The position numbers were made by a program, and so were the translations under genes. Under the pieces are notes generated by a model. That model saw only the letters and a list, made by a program, of their open reading frames with translations, made no database searches and had not been told where the DNA came from. This document shows positions 25,426-34,786 of a stretch of DNA of 64,000 nucleotides, in pieces. Positions within the stretch are counted from its first letter, which is position 1. Every line of letters begins with the position of its first letter. Source of the DNA: Pigmentiphaga aceris (GTDB lineage: Bacteria > Pseudomonadota > Gammaproteobacteria > Burkholderiales > Burkholderiaceae_B); NCBI RefSeq assembly GCF_008119665.1, contig NZ_CP043046.1, positions 3,348,001 to 3,412,000 of the forward strand, read 5' to 3'.

Positions 25426-26751
25426 TCAAGCAACTTTGCGCGCATCCCCGTTCTCAAAGAACTGCTCATTCTCCGTCGACCCATGCAACGCCGTCGTCGA
25501 CGACTGCCCGCCCTCGATGCACTGCGTAACCGCATCGAAATAACCCGTGCCCACCTCACGCTGATGCTTCACCGCCGTGAAACCATACTTGGCAGACGCG
25601 AACTCCTTCTCTTGCAGCTCAACAAACGCACTCATCTGATTGCGCGCGTACCCGTACGCCAAATCGAACATGCCGTGGTTCAAACTGTGGAAGCCCGCCA
25701 GCGTAATGAACTGGAAACGGTATCCCATCGCACCCAGCTCGCGCTGGAAACGCGCAATCGTGTCATCGTCCAGATGCTGCTTCCAATTGAACGACGGCGA
25801 GCAGTTATAGGCCAGCATTTTGCCCGGGAACTGACGATGAATCGCCTCGGCAAACGCCTTGGCATAAGCCAGATCAGGCTTGCCCGTTTCACACCACACC
25901 AAATCCGCATACGGGGCATAGGCCAGCCCACGCGACACAGCCTGTTCCAAGCCGGCGTTAGTGCGGAAGAAGCCTTCCATCGTACGCTCACCCGTGATGA
26001 ACTCACGATCGTTCTCATCCACGTCGCTAGTCACCAAGTCTGCGGCCTGCGCGTCGGTGCGCGCGATCAGCAAAGTGGGCACACCCATCACGTCGGCAGC
26101 CAGGCGAGCAGCGCTGAGCTTGGCCACGGCTTCACGCGTGGGCACCAACACCTTGCCGCCCATGTGGCCGCACTTCTTCACCGATGCCAACTGGTCTTCG
26201 AAGTGCACGCCCGCAGCACCGGCTTCGATCATCGACTTCATCAGCTCGAAGGCATTCAGCACGCCACCGAAGCCCGCTTCCGCATCGGCCACGATGGGCG
26301 CGAAGTAGTCGATATAGCCCTCGTCGCCGGGCTGCTTGCCTTCCATCCACTGGATCTGGTCGCAGCGCTGCAAGCTGTTGTTGATGCGACGCACGACCAG
26401 CGGCACGGAATTGGCCGGGTACAGCGATTGGTCGGGGTACATCTCGCCAGCGACGTTGGCGTCGCCTGCCACCTGCCAGCCAGACAGGTAGATGGCTTTC
26501 AGGCCTGCCTTGACCTGCTGCATGGCTTGATTGCCGGTGAGTGCGCCCAGGGCGTTCACAAAATCGTCGTTGCGCAGCTGTTCCCACAAGCGCTCGGCAC
26601 CACGTCGCGCCAAGGTGTGATCGATCTGGATCGACCCGCGCAGGCGCACCACTTCGTCAGCGCTGTAATCGCGGCGGATTCCTTTCCACCGGGGATTTTC
26701 GGCCCAGTCTTGTTGAAGTTGCTGGGAGGCTTGTTCACGTGTCGAGGTCAT
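25426..26751 (-). CDS. aceA: Isocitrate lyase
   Basis: A 441-residue cytosolic enzyme that splits isocitrate into glyoxylate and succinate in the glyoxylate shunt, allowing growth on acetate or fatty acids. The active-site signature KKCGHMGGK is at 192-200 with catalytic Cys194, and further family blocks ([39 protein letters not shown]) are intact. The length is normal. Malate synthase is not adjacent. The gene ends at a strong intrinsic terminator and is preceded by an AT-rich leader with a repeated 15-bp motif. Confidence 0.97.
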   Translation of the reverse strand: MTSTREQASQQLQQDWAENPRWKGIRRDYSADEVVRLRGSIQIDHTLARRGAERLWEQLRNDDFVNALGALTGNQAMQQVKAGLKAIYLSGWQVAGDANVAGEMYPDQSLYPANSVPLVVRRINNSLQRCDQIQWMEGKQPGDEGYIDYFAPIVADAEAGFGGVLNAFELMKSMIEAGAAGVHFEDQLASVKKCGHMGGKVLVPTREAVAKLSAARLAADVMGVPTLLIARTDAQAADLVTSDVDENDREFITGERTMEGFFRTNAGLEQAVSRGLAYAPYADLVWCETGKPDLAYAKAFAEAIHRQFPGKMLAYNCSPSFNWKQHLDDDTIARFQRELGAMGYRFQFITLAGFHSLNHGMFDLAYGYARNQMSAFVELQEKEFASAKYGFTAVKHQREVGTGYFDAVTQCIEGGQSSTTALHGSTENEQFFENGDARKVA

Positions 26752-27375
26752 GATGTGTGCTCCGTGCTTGTTGAGGGAACCTGGGAATCAAGGACTGCGT
26801 TAGAAAAATTCTATGCCTCGACAAAGCTGCGCAACATACTTTTGTCTTATAGAAGATAAAAATATTAATTCAATTAAATCAATGACCTATAAATTTCATC
26901 CCATGATGCGGAAAGATATTTATGGCTATGAAATGCGCGTGCTGCATATGCACATGAGGATTTTCACAATGCGTCGGGAATATTCCGCATCATGGAAAAG
27001 GCTCAATTAGCGAACCTCATCTACAGCGGAAACAGGTACGCCTTAGCGAATTGTTGAATTCAGCGTCGGTCGCTGGTGAGTAGCGACACCAAGCATGCTT
27101 GGCATGCAAGGTCACAAAACACGTCATGAAGAAGTTGGCCGCCAGCACTGGCCTGGTTTTCACTTAATATGACTCTGATGCATGACCTTTGCATGACATC
27201 GGTGCAGTCAATCCGTATTCAGGGGGCGGGCCATGCAAAGCTGCGCAACAGGCTTTCTCGTCAGAGACAGCTACACCGCGCTAGAACCACAGACATAAAG
27301 TAAGACACCACTGGCGTGGTCCTGCCTATTCGCCTGCTTTCCTGCCGTGCAGGAGGTACGTTACTGAGGAATTCT
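26752..27375. other. AT-rich divergent promoter region with 15-bp direct repeat
   Basis: About 620 bases between aceA and the DUF6165 gene, markedly AT-rich at 26840-26980 compared with the rest of the window. A 15-bp motif, CAAAGCTGCGCAACA, occurs exactly twice in the same orientation (26822-26836 and 27236-27250): one copy about 70 bp upstream of aceA, the other about 125 bp upstream of the next operon. A perfect 14-bp palindrome CCAAGCATGCTTGG is at 27089-27102. A 65-codon frame at 26813-27010 is not convincing as a gene. Confidence 0.6.
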
Positions 27376-27801
27376 TTGAGCGCTCCCCCTATTCCCGATG
27401 CGCCCTCAGATCAAAGCTGGCCGGCGATGCCTATGTTGCCCACCTCCTGGGGCGACGTTTTTGACCGCCTTGTCATCCTGCGCTTGAAACAGGCACATAT
27501 CATTGATTCCATGCAGCGGGCGAACGTGGCCCGCGAGCTGGACGCGGTAAGCCACGCCATTGGCGACATCTCACGCTTCCCCGCTGCCCTGCACGCTTTA
27601 TTGAGCGAGCTGGCTGTGGTCAACCAGGCGCTGTGGAACATCGAGGAAAGCAAGCGCGAGTGCGAGCGGCACCAGCGCTTTGACGACGACTTCGTTGCCC
27701 TGTCTCGATCCATCTATTTGCATAACGATCTGCGTGCGCGACTCAAAAAGCAGATCAGCCTGTTGCTGGGCAGCGCGTTGATCGAAGAAAAATCCTATTG
27801 A
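27376..27801 (+). CDS. DUF6165-like protein
   Basis: A 141-residue protein (TTG start at 27376 with GAGGA upstream; an ATG at 27427 or a longer GTG form from 27316 are also possible). The core from TSWGDVFDRLVILRLKQAHI through WNIEESKRECE to SIYLHNDLRARLKKQISLL matches the pattern I know as DUF6165, a small helical domain often found with glycosyltransferase or TPR genes. It leads the surface-protein locus. No enzymatic function is known. Confidence 0.7.
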   Translation: MSAPPIPDAPSDQSWPAMPMLPTSWGDVFDRLVILRLKQAHIIDSMQRANVARELDAVSHAIGDISRFPAALHALLSELAVVNQALWNIEESKRECERHQRFDDDFVALSRSIYLHNDLRARLKKQISLLLGSALIEEKSY

Positions 27802-27850
27802 TCGCTGGCCGGCCAAGCCACATCGGGATGACTGATGGGACTGACCCATG

Positions 27851-27984
27851 AGTGACCCTTGAGCGCCGATAAGTGATCTATAAGTGACCCGTCCAGTACC
27901 CACAGTGATCCATGAACCGACCCATTAGTGACCATTCGTCACCTGGCCAGCACCGACTGGAACCAAGTTTCTTGATCGGTCACT
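27851..27984 (+). repeat. Array of AGTGAYC heptamers upstream of the DUF4214 gene
   Basis: AGTGACC or AGTGATC occurs five times in direct orientation (27851, 27872, 27883, 27904, 27927) and once inverted (27978-27984) in the 240-bp spacer. The spacing is irregular (21, 11, 21, 23), near multiples of one helical turn. It could be a regulator-binding array or degenerate repeat DNA. Confidence 0.5.
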
Positions 27985-28041
27985 GACTTGTCTTATCAAG
28001 GGCGTACGCGCCCGTCACCGTACAGCTTTTTAGAACCCACT

Positions 28042-31000
28042 ATGAATTCGACTGCCATCCAGACGCTGTATATCGCCCTTTACGGCCGCCCCGCAGACGC
28101 GAACGGCTTGGCGTTCTGGAGCGCACGGTTGGATGCGCTGGGCGGCAACCTTGCTGCGCTCGGGGCCGAGCTGGCCACAGATGGCGTTGCCGAATTTACT
28201 GCCACGCATGGCGGCAAGGACTTCGGCGCGATCCTGGCGACGGCCTACCTCAACCTGTTCGGTCGCGCTGCCGACGCCAATGGAGCCGCCTTCTGGCAGG
28301 CGACCTACGATGCGCGGGTAGCTGCAGGCGACACGCCAGCAGTCGCGCGTGCCAGCGTGCTTGCTGGTGTGGCGGCAGCGGCCTCAAGCAATACTGGTTC
28401 GGCCGATGCAGCCACGCTGGCGGCTCGGCTGGACGTCGCCCAGACCTTCACCAACCGCGTATTCGACAATGCGGTTTATGTCGCTGACCTGAACGTCGGC
28501 CGCACGCTGATTGCATCAGTCACCGCTGCCAACGTCGTTGCCAAGCGCGACGAAGCGGCGGCCAAAGCCTTTGATCTGGTCAAGCTTCCGGCCAACGCGC
28601 AAGCCGACGTGCAAGCCCTGTACATCGCCTGGTATGGCCGTCCGGCCGACCAACAAGGCTTGGCGTTCTGGAGCCTGACATATGGTCGCCTGGGCGGTGA
28701 TAAGTCGGCCCTGGCGGCGGCGCTGGGCAACGCCGCGATTCCTGAATTCGCAGGCTTGCATGCCGGTCAGGATTTCCCTGCCCTGCTCGCCACCGTGTAT
28801 GAAAACCTGTTCGATCGCGCGCCTGATGCCGGCGGCGCGGCATTCTGGCTGAGCAAATACACGTCGCGTGTGGCTGCTGGCGACGACGCGGGCACCGCGC
28901 GCATCGCCGTCATTGCCGACGTCATGGGCGCAGCGCTGGCCAATGGCGGCAATGCCGCGGACCAAGCCACCTTGCAGGCCCGGCTTACGGTTGCGAATAT
29001 CTTTACGGGCAACCTGCCCAGCGGCACGAACTATCTTGCAACGCTGCAGGTTGGACGTGATTTCCTGGCTGGCGTTACTGCTGCCAACGCCGCTGCCAAG
29101 GCCGTCGAGGCGGTGACGGTGGCAAGCAATCTGAACGGCCAGATCAACCCCGGCAATCCACCCAGCGCGCCGCAAACGCAAACCTTGAGCCTGACCGCCA
29201 ACGCAGATGCACTGACCAGCACGGCAACAGGCACGGTGACTTTTTCAGCCCCGCTGACGCAAGACAACGCAAACACCCTGAGCAGCGGCGATGTGCTCGA
29301 CGGGCGCAGTGCGCAGCAGGCCAGCCTTGTCGCGACGCTCTTCTCGAACAACGGGCTGCTTACCGTTGCGCCAAGCTTGACTGACATCGGCACGGTGCAG
29401 CTGGACACATCGGGTAACGGAGACGTGACACTAAACCTTGGGCAGAGCACGGGTGTGCAGACGCTCAAGCTGACGGCGGCGGCCAATACGACCGTCAATG
29501 GCATGAACGCCATTGCCCAGGTTGCGCTGACCGGGGCAGCAGGTCGTGTCATGTTGCAGGACATGAGCGCAACGGCATTGGACCTGTCCATAGCCGGTGC
29601 CCAGTCGGGCCAGATTTTTCTGCTCGACAATGGCAGTGCGCTGAAGGCCATGACCGTTTCCCTTGACCACACACAGGCGTCCGTCACGCTCGCCGGCGGA
29701 CAACCGCGCACGATCGACACGCTGACGATCAACAGTCGCGGCACGAGCGGCAATGTGCTGTCCATGTTCACCGGTACGGGCATGGCCGTTGATGTGGGCA
29801 AGGTGCTGATCACTGGAAGCGCAGACCTGCGTCTGGCAGGCGGACTGGAGGGTGTGCCGAATTACGGCAGCGCTGCGAACATCAGCGAGTTCGATGCATC
29901 GGCCGCAACCGGCAACATCATTGCGAAAGTGGCCAGCACCGGCGCATTGACACTCCAGACCGGCAACGGCAACGACCAGATCCTGGCAAGTGCGGCAGGC
30001 ATCGCCACCATCGACCTGGGTGACGGCAACGATGTGCTGGAACTGCGCAGTCTCGGTACCGGGTCGACGGTGAACGGCGGCGCGGGACGCGACACGTTGA
30101 CGATCAGCACCGCCGCTGCGCTTTCCGGTGTCACGGTATCGGGCTTCGAAGTCCTGGGACTCGACACCGCGCAAGGCACATTCGACATCGGGGCCCAGAC
30201 CTGGGCGGAATCGGTGCGCATTTCTGGCACCAGTACCTCGACCGGCGCGGATGCGGTGCTTACCAACGTAGCGAGTGGCGTCGCGGTAGAAATCACTGCC
30301 GCCTACGTCAAATCGCTTCAACTCTCGTACGCCACCGCGACCGACGCTGTCGTGACGCTGGCTTCAGCAAACACGACCAACATCGACAAACTGGGCGTCA
30401 CCACGGCGTCACCGGTCATCAAGATTGCCGCCGACGGCACCGCGCCTCAGTACAACATTGCATCGCTCGATTACAGCGGCGCGGCTCCGGGCCAGGCCAT
30501 CGCGCTTACGCTTACCGGCAGTGCCCGCGTGGTGATCAACCAGGTTCAGACCAACAATAGCGGCGTGTGGATCATCGACGCCACCGGTCTTGCGGGCGGT
30601 CTCGACATCACGCTTGGCGGCAGCGGCGGCGTCAGCGACTTCAGCCGCGTGGCGGGCAGTGCGAAGAACGACAACGTCGTCATCAATCGAATAGCCGGCT
30701 CGCAGGTACTCGACCTTGGGGCTGGAGACGATACGGTGACGTATGGGAGCATTCTGAACCAGCTCGGGACACCTACGATGCGCATGGATGGTGGGGCCGG
30801 TGCCGATACTTTCGACGTCAGAAATCATGGCGACCGCATTCAGTTCTATTACGATGCTGGCGACTCGGTCTTTGAATCTGGCAGCACGCGCAAACATGAT
30901 GTGATCCAGGGTTTCCGTGCGGGAACGGGCAGCGGGTCTAACGTGGACCAGATCATCGTCGACGCGCGTGGCTTTACAGGCGGCTCCGTCGCGGTCACGG

Positions 31001-31320
31001 ATATTTCCTACACACGATACGACACGGGCACCAACGCAGCCAAGATCAGCGACTTTTTCCAAACCGGCACCGCCACCGGAGTATTCAGCAGTGATCCTGC
31101 GAGTAATGTCGGCGTCGCAGTGCTGTTCGAAGCAGCGGCAAGCACCGGCTCGGGCAACAGTACCTGGATCGCCGTCGACCTGAATCGCGATGGCAATCTG
31201 ACTGGTGCAAACGACCTGGTGGTAGAGCTGCTTGGTATGGCGTCGAATTCCCTGTTCCTGCCGAATGGGGGGGCAGGCAGCGCGCTGATCAGAATCGACC
31301 CTGCATCACTGGTGCCCTGA
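28042..31320 (+). CDS. Large DUF4214-domain surface/RTX-like protein
   Basis: A 1092-residue acidic protein rich in Ala, Thr, Gly and Asn. The first 365 residues are a duplicated DUF4214 unit: LYIALYGRPADANGLAFW at 9-26 and LYIAWYGRPADQQGLAFW near 193-210, each followed by a second NLF-R-D-GAAFW motif and a VTAANxxAK end. The rest is beta-rich, with calcium-binding-like Asp/Gly segments (GNGNDQIL, DLGDGNDVLEL, DLGAGDDTVTYG, DGGAGADTF). There is no signal peptide and cysteine is absent, as in type I-secreted S-layer or RTX proteins. No type I exporter genes are in the window. The start fits the family's N-terminus but lacks a clear ribosome-binding site. Confidence 0.85.
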   Translation: MNSTAIQTLYIALYGRPADANGLAFWSARLDALGGNLAALGAELATDGVAEFTATHGGKDFGAILATAYLNLFGRAADANGAAFWQATYDARVAAGDTPAVARASVLAGVAAAASSNTGSADAATLAARLDVAQTFTNRVFDNAVYVADLNVGRTLIASVTAANVVAKRDEAAAKAFDLVKLPANAQADVQALYIAWYGRPADQQGLAFWSLTYGRLGGDKSALAAALGNAAIPEFAGLHAGQDFPALLATVYENLFDRAPDAGGAAFWLSKYTSRVAAGDDAGTARIAVIADVMGAALANGGNAADQATLQARLTVANIFTGNLPSGTNYLATLQVGRDFLAGVTAANAAAKAVEAVTVASNLNGQINPGNPPSAPQTQTLSLTANADALTSTATGTVTFSAPLTQDNANTLSSGDVLDGRSAQQASLVATLFSNNGLLTVAPSLTDIGTVQLDTSGNGDVTLNLGQSTGVQTLKLTAAANTTVNGMNAIAQVALTGAAGRVMLQDMSATALDLSIAGAQSGQIFLLDNGSALKAMTVSLDHTQASVTLAGGQPRTIDTLTINSRGTSGNVLSMFTGTGMAVDVGKVLITGSADLRLAGGLEGVPNYGSAANISEFDASAATGNIIAKVASTGALTLQTGNGNDQILASAAGIATIDLGDGNDVLELRSLGTGSTVNGGAGRDTLTISTAAALSGVTVSGFEVLGLDTAQGTFDIGAQTWAESVRISGTSTSTGADAVLTNVASGVAVEITAAYVKSLQLSYATATDAVVTLASANTTNIDKLGVTTASPVIKIAADGTAPQYNIASLDYSGAAPGQAIALTLTGSARVVINQVQTNNSGVWIIDATGLAGGLDITLGGSGGVSDFSRVAGSAKNDNVVINRIAGSQVLDLGAGDDTVTYGSILNQLGTPTMRMDGGAGADTFDVRNHGDRIQFYYDAGDSVFESGSTRKHDVIQGFRAGTGSGSNVDQIIVDARGFTGGSVAVTDISYTRYDTGTNAAKISDFFQTGTATGVFSSDPASNVGVAVLFEAAASTGSGNSTWIAVDLNRDGNLTGANDLVVELLGMASNSLFLPNGGAGSALIRIDPASLVP

Positions 31321-31321
31321 C

Positions 31322-33376
31322 ATGTTCGGCCTGAGTCCACGTCGCGACGTTACGGTCGCGACCCGCTTCGGCGAACGCCAATTGCGCGCGGCTGCGGCGG
31401 GCACCGAAATATCGGTGGCCGATGTGCTGATTTCAGTCCACGGCGAAGCGATGTGCATCCAGCATGCTTTGGATCGCGCCGCACGCATGGATGCCGGGTT
31501 GCCGGAAACCGGCAGCCCAGCATCGACGCACACCGACGACCTGCGTCTGTACACGGAAGCCGGACTGCGCGCATGGCCGGCCTGGCCCATGCGACTTGGC
31601 CGCAGCGTTTTTCTGCGCGCGGAAGACACCGCGCCAACGGTGTTGGATACCCCAGCACCGCTGCCGGCGCAGCTTGCGCAATTGCGCAGCCGCCATCCTG
31701 GCAAGCAGCACTTCCGCATTGCACTGGTCAATGGCTTTGGTGGCAACCTGGGCGACACGATGCTGGGCGCAACAGCGTGGCGTAGCGTATGGCCGCAGTT
31801 GCGCGACGCGCTGGGCAGCGTCGCCGTCGATGCGCTGCTCGGCCCCGGCATGCCGGTGGCCGTGGCTGAACTGATTGCGCACGAGGACGGCATCGAACAG
31901 GTGAGCTTCCTGGGCCCCACGTTGCAGCAGTTCGCCCGCTACGACGCGTACTTCGATTTCACCGACCTGATCGACCTGCCACGCTACTTCGACATGGCCG
32001 CAGTAGATTGGTCCTGCTGGTGGATGGGCCTGGACCCGACAACCATTCCCGCTACGGACAAACGCAATCGCTTGCAGTTGCCCGACGAAGCCTGGCAATG
32101 GGCCAGACAGCGGCTGGCCGCCCTGCCCGCGCCACGCGTACTGTTCGCCTGGCAGGCCTCGATGCCCTTGCGCAGCATGCCCGAGGACAGCGCACGCCGC
32201 TTTGTGCAGGCGCTGCTTGCCGCCGCGCCGCACCTGACATTGCTCACCGACCGACCGCTCGGGCTTGTGCATCCACGCATGTACGACTTGGGCGCGGAGG
32301 CCGACAGTGCCGAGAAAATGATGGCGCTGACGGCGCAGGCCGATGGCCTGATTACGGTAGACAGCCTGGCGCAGCATGTGGCCGATGCAGCTGGTGTCCC
32401 CACCGTGATGCTGCTTGCAACGCTGCCGCATGGGCGTTTCCCCTATTACCCCGCCATGCGCATCGTCACGCCGCCTGGCATGGAGCATCTACCCGGATGG
32501 GGTAAGGTGAAAGTCGCCGAGGCCGACTGGGCGAGTATGCAGGGCAGCTATACGCAGGCGTGGGACGCCGTCGATCCGTTGGCCTGCTGGCAGTTGCTTC
32601 AGGGACAAATGGCCGGGCGTGTGGTTGGTGAGGCACGCGTCCGCACTGGTGCGCCATGGACGTCGGGAAGCCAGTGTGCATGGCAGCCCGGTGCGCCCTT
32701 CCCCCACGATCGCCAGCGCCCGGTCAACGCCTGGATGGATCAGCAACTGCTCGACATCGCGCGTCAGTTGACGCTGCCCGGCCAGACCATTGTCATGGCA
32801 AGCGGCGACCACGATGCACTTGCCACCACACTGGCGGCACGCCTGGGCAACGATGGGGTGCTGCATGTGTTCGAGCCGCGCCGGCTACGCGCGCAGCGTC
32901 TGGCGGCAGAGGCTATGCACAAAGGCGCTTACGCGCTGCACCTGCACGCCTTTGCAGCGGCGGCATCGGCAGGCCTGGGTTCCATCCCCGATTTCGATCC
33001 TGCCAGCGAGGCCGACCCCGCAAGCTGGGGCAACTCGCTGTGTTCGGTCCGCATCCCCATGGCACCGATCGACAGCCTTGCGCTGGAACATTGCCGGCTG
33101 CTGTTGCTGCGTCCACCGCAAGATGTGCTGGATGCGCTGCGTGGTGCGCGCGGACTGTTGACGCGTACCCGGCCTGTGGTACTTGCCGGGCCGGTCGCGC
33201 CAGCGGTGGCTCAGGCTATCGTGGAGTTGTTGGCGGCACACCAGTACACCGTGCTCGGTGCCCGGCATTCACCTGGGGATGCCGTGCCCGTGCTGCTGCT
33301 GGCTACACCGCAGGAACAGCCCATACAAGCCAAGGGCTTTGCGCCCATTACGGCAGTGCCTGCACCCGTGCAGTAA
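31322..33376 (+). CDS. GT9-like glycosyltransferase fused to degenerate FkbM-like domain
   Basis: A 684-residue protein starting 1 nt after the DUF4214 stop, so almost certainly co-translated. Residues about 130-430 resemble family 9 (heptosyltransferase-like) transferases: ALVNGFGGNLGDTMLGA, LFAWQASMPLRSMP, LTLLTDRPLGLV and the donor-site region DGLITVDSLAQHVADAAGVPTVML. Residues about 480-660 follow the FkbM methyltransferase layout (LHVFEPRRLRAQRLAAEAM; VLDALRGARGLLTRTRPVVL), but the SAM-binding glycine motif reads VMASGDHD and the later Asp-Val-Glu-Gly motif is replaced by LRPPQD. The first 130 residues are unassigned. It probably glycosylates the preceding surface protein. Confidence 0.75.
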   Translation: MFGLSPRRDVTVATRFGERQLRAAAAGTEISVADVLISVHGEAMCIQHALDRAARMDAGLPETGSPASTHTDDLRLYTEAGLRAWPAWPMRLGRSVFLRAEDTAPTVLDTPAPLPAQLAQLRSRHPGKQHFRIALVNGFGGNLGDTMLGATAWRSVWPQLRDALGSVAVDALLGPGMPVAVAELIAHEDGIEQVSFLGPTLQQFARYDAYFDFTDLIDLPRYFDMAAVDWSCWWMGLDPTTIPATDKRNRLQLPDEAWQWARQRLAALPAPRVLFAWQASMPLRSMPEDSARRFVQALLAAAPHLTLLTDRPLGLVHPRMYDLGAEADSAEKMMALTAQADGLITVDSLAQHVADAAGVPTVMLLATLPHGRFPYYPAMRIVTPPGMEHLPGWGKVKVAEADWASMQGSYTQAWDAVDPLACWQLLQGQMAGRVVGEARVRTGAPWTSGSQCAWQPGAPFPHDRQRPVNAWMDQQLLDIARQLTLPGQTIVMASGDHDALATTLAARLGNDGVLHVFEPRRLRAQRLAAEAMHKGAYALHLHAFAAAASAGLGSIPDFDPASEADPASWGNSLCSVRIPMAPIDSLALEHCRLLLLRPPQDVLDALRGARGLLTRTRPVVLAGPVAPAVAQAIVELLAAHQYTVLGARHSPGDAVPVLLLATPQEQPIQAKGFAPITAVPAPVQ

Positions 33377-33561
33377 TGCAGCCTGACGAGCCTGCCTGGA
33401 CACGCTCGCGTCCAGTGCGATACCGGATCAAGCACTCGCCGCCTGACCTGACCTCATGGTCATGAACCACAGGGCCAGGTCATTCCAGGTAAGCGCCCAA
33501 AGTGCGCTTTATAAAAAAAACACCAGACGGTGAAAACAATGACGATCCTTTGTCACGCAGC

Positions 33562-33807
33562 TTATCGGCGACGCGGATCACCCGTGCTCGACACTCCCGG
33601 GCTGATACCAGTGGCCGCCTCTGTGCGCTGGCGTTCGTAGTACTCGTAATCCGGCAAGGTGGCGCAGGCCGGACCGTCTGGCAACTGAGTTGCCCGGCAC
33701 TGTGCGGCGGTGCTCCGCATGCCGTTGTAGAGCGTACGTTCCATGGATGTGTCGGCACATCCGGCGAGCAGAAGAAGCGTGATGCAAAGTGCGGGGCAGC
33801 GGCGCAT
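33562..33807 (-). CDS. Small predicted lipoprotein
   Basis: An 81-residue protein with a lipoprotein signal: MRRCPALCITLLLLAGC, lipobox LAGC ending at Cys17. The mature part is short, hydrophilic and has two further cysteines (AQCRATQLPDGPAC). An AAAGGAA ribosome-binding site lies just upstream of the ATG at 33807. Function unknown. It is on the same strand as pgsA but separated from it by repeats and a terminator, so it probably has its own promoter. Confidence 0.75.
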   Translation of the reverse strand: MRRCPALCITLLLLAGCADTSMERTLYNGMRSTAAQCRATQLPDGPACATLPDYEYYERQRTEAATGISPGVSSTGDPRRR

Positions 33808-33861
33808 GGACGTTCCTTTCAAAATGATCCGTGTTGGGGTGGGTGTCGAGCCTGGTCTGTC

Positions 33862-33906
33862 ATGGGCACATCAAACATGGACACATCAAACATGGGCACA
33901 TCAAAC
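33862..33906 (+). repeat. Three-unit 15-bp tandem repeat
   Basis: Three consecutive copies of ATGGGCACATCAAAC; the middle one carries one substitution (GGA). It lies in the 304-base gap between the small lipoprotein and pgsA, which otherwise holds only the pgsA terminator. Confidence 0.9.
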
Positions 33907-34041
33907 GACGACATTGCGCCCGGCCAGGCCCATCATCGCCAAGCTAGACCTCATTCTGGCCAAGCGCAAGGTCTGCGCCAGCAAAGCATGAGGCCAAGCA
34001 CCGACGCTTGCCACGCCTGTCACAGACGTGAAAACAAGCGC

Positions 34042-34067
34042 AAAAAAAGACCGCACGCAGCGGTCTT
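34042..34067 (-). terminator. Intrinsic terminator after pgsA
   Basis: Read on the minus strand: AAGACCGC, 5-nt loop, GCGGTCTT, then a run of seven T. It lies 45 bp past the pgsA stop and ends the uvrC-pgsA transcript. Confidence 0.9.
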
Positions 34068-34111
34068 CCAGGTTCTGCAGCCGGCACGCCCACAACACGT
34101 GCCTTCGCTGC

Positions 34112-34687
34112 TTAACCACGTTCCTTGATGATCGGCCACGCCTGCTTCAGGTAATACATCATCGACCAGACCGTCAGCACGGCCGCGATTTCTGCCAGGC
34201 GAGCGCCCCAGAAGTGCGCGTCCAGATAACCGCCCAGGGTGCGCTGGTCGAGCAACAGCAAGGGAATTGCCGCCATTTGCGCGGCGGTCTTGAACTTGCC
34301 CAGCCAGTGCACGGCCACACTGGTACGCGCGCCCAAAGTGGCCATCCATTCACGCAAGGCCGAGATCGTGATTTCGCGCCCGATGATGATCAGCGCGATC
34401 ACCGTATCGACACGCTGCATGTCCAGCAGGACCAGCAAGGCCGTGCAGACCATCAGCTTATCGGCGACCGGGTCCAGAAACGCGCCGAAGGCTGAAGTCT
34501 GGTTCCAACGCCGCGCAAGCCAGCCGTCGAACCAGTCAGTCAGCCCGGCCAGAACGAACCCGACGGCGGCGACCTGGTCGCGCAGCGTGGGAGACAGCAC
34601 GGTTTCCGGGAGGTAGTACATGGCGACGAGCATCGGGATCATCACGATCCGCAACCAAGTCAACAAAATGGGGATGTTCAAAGGCAT
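34112..34687 (-). CDS. pgsA: CDP-diacylglycerol--glycerol-3-phosphate 3-phosphatidyltransferase
   Basis: A 191-residue inner-membrane enzyme making phosphatidylglycerol-phosphate from CDP-diacylglycerol and glycerol-3-phosphate, the first step to phosphatidylglycerol and cardiolipin. The CDP-alcohol phosphotransferase motif is intact: DGWLARRWNQTSAFGAFLD, followed by PVAD (Asp-Gly-x2-Ala-Arg-x8-Gly-x3-Asp-x3-Asp). Four to five hydrophobic helices; normal length. It is downstream of uvrC on the same strand (99-bp gap) as in many proteobacteria and is followed by an intrinsic terminator. Confidence 0.96.
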   Translation of the reverse strand: MPLNIPILLTWLRIVMIPMLVAMYYLPETVLSPTLRDQVAAVGFVLAGLTDWFDGWLARRWNQTSAFGAFLDPVADKLMVCTALLVLLDMQRVDTVIALIIIGREITISALREWMATLGARTSVAVHWLGKFKTAAQMAAIPLLLLDQRTLGGYLDAHFWGARLAEIAAVLTVWSMMYYLKQAWPIIKERG

Positions 34688-34786
34688 GGGCCGAATGCTA
34701 ACAGGTGCCGCGATAGCGACGGGGGTGGTAAATGAAACGATCGCAGCAAGCCGGCAAGCGCTGGCCCTGCCTTGCCGATGCGGCGA

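Noticed and set aside
26813..27010. 65-codon frame upstream of aceA
   Set aside because: AT-rich promoter region, no ribosome-binding site, no family resemblance.
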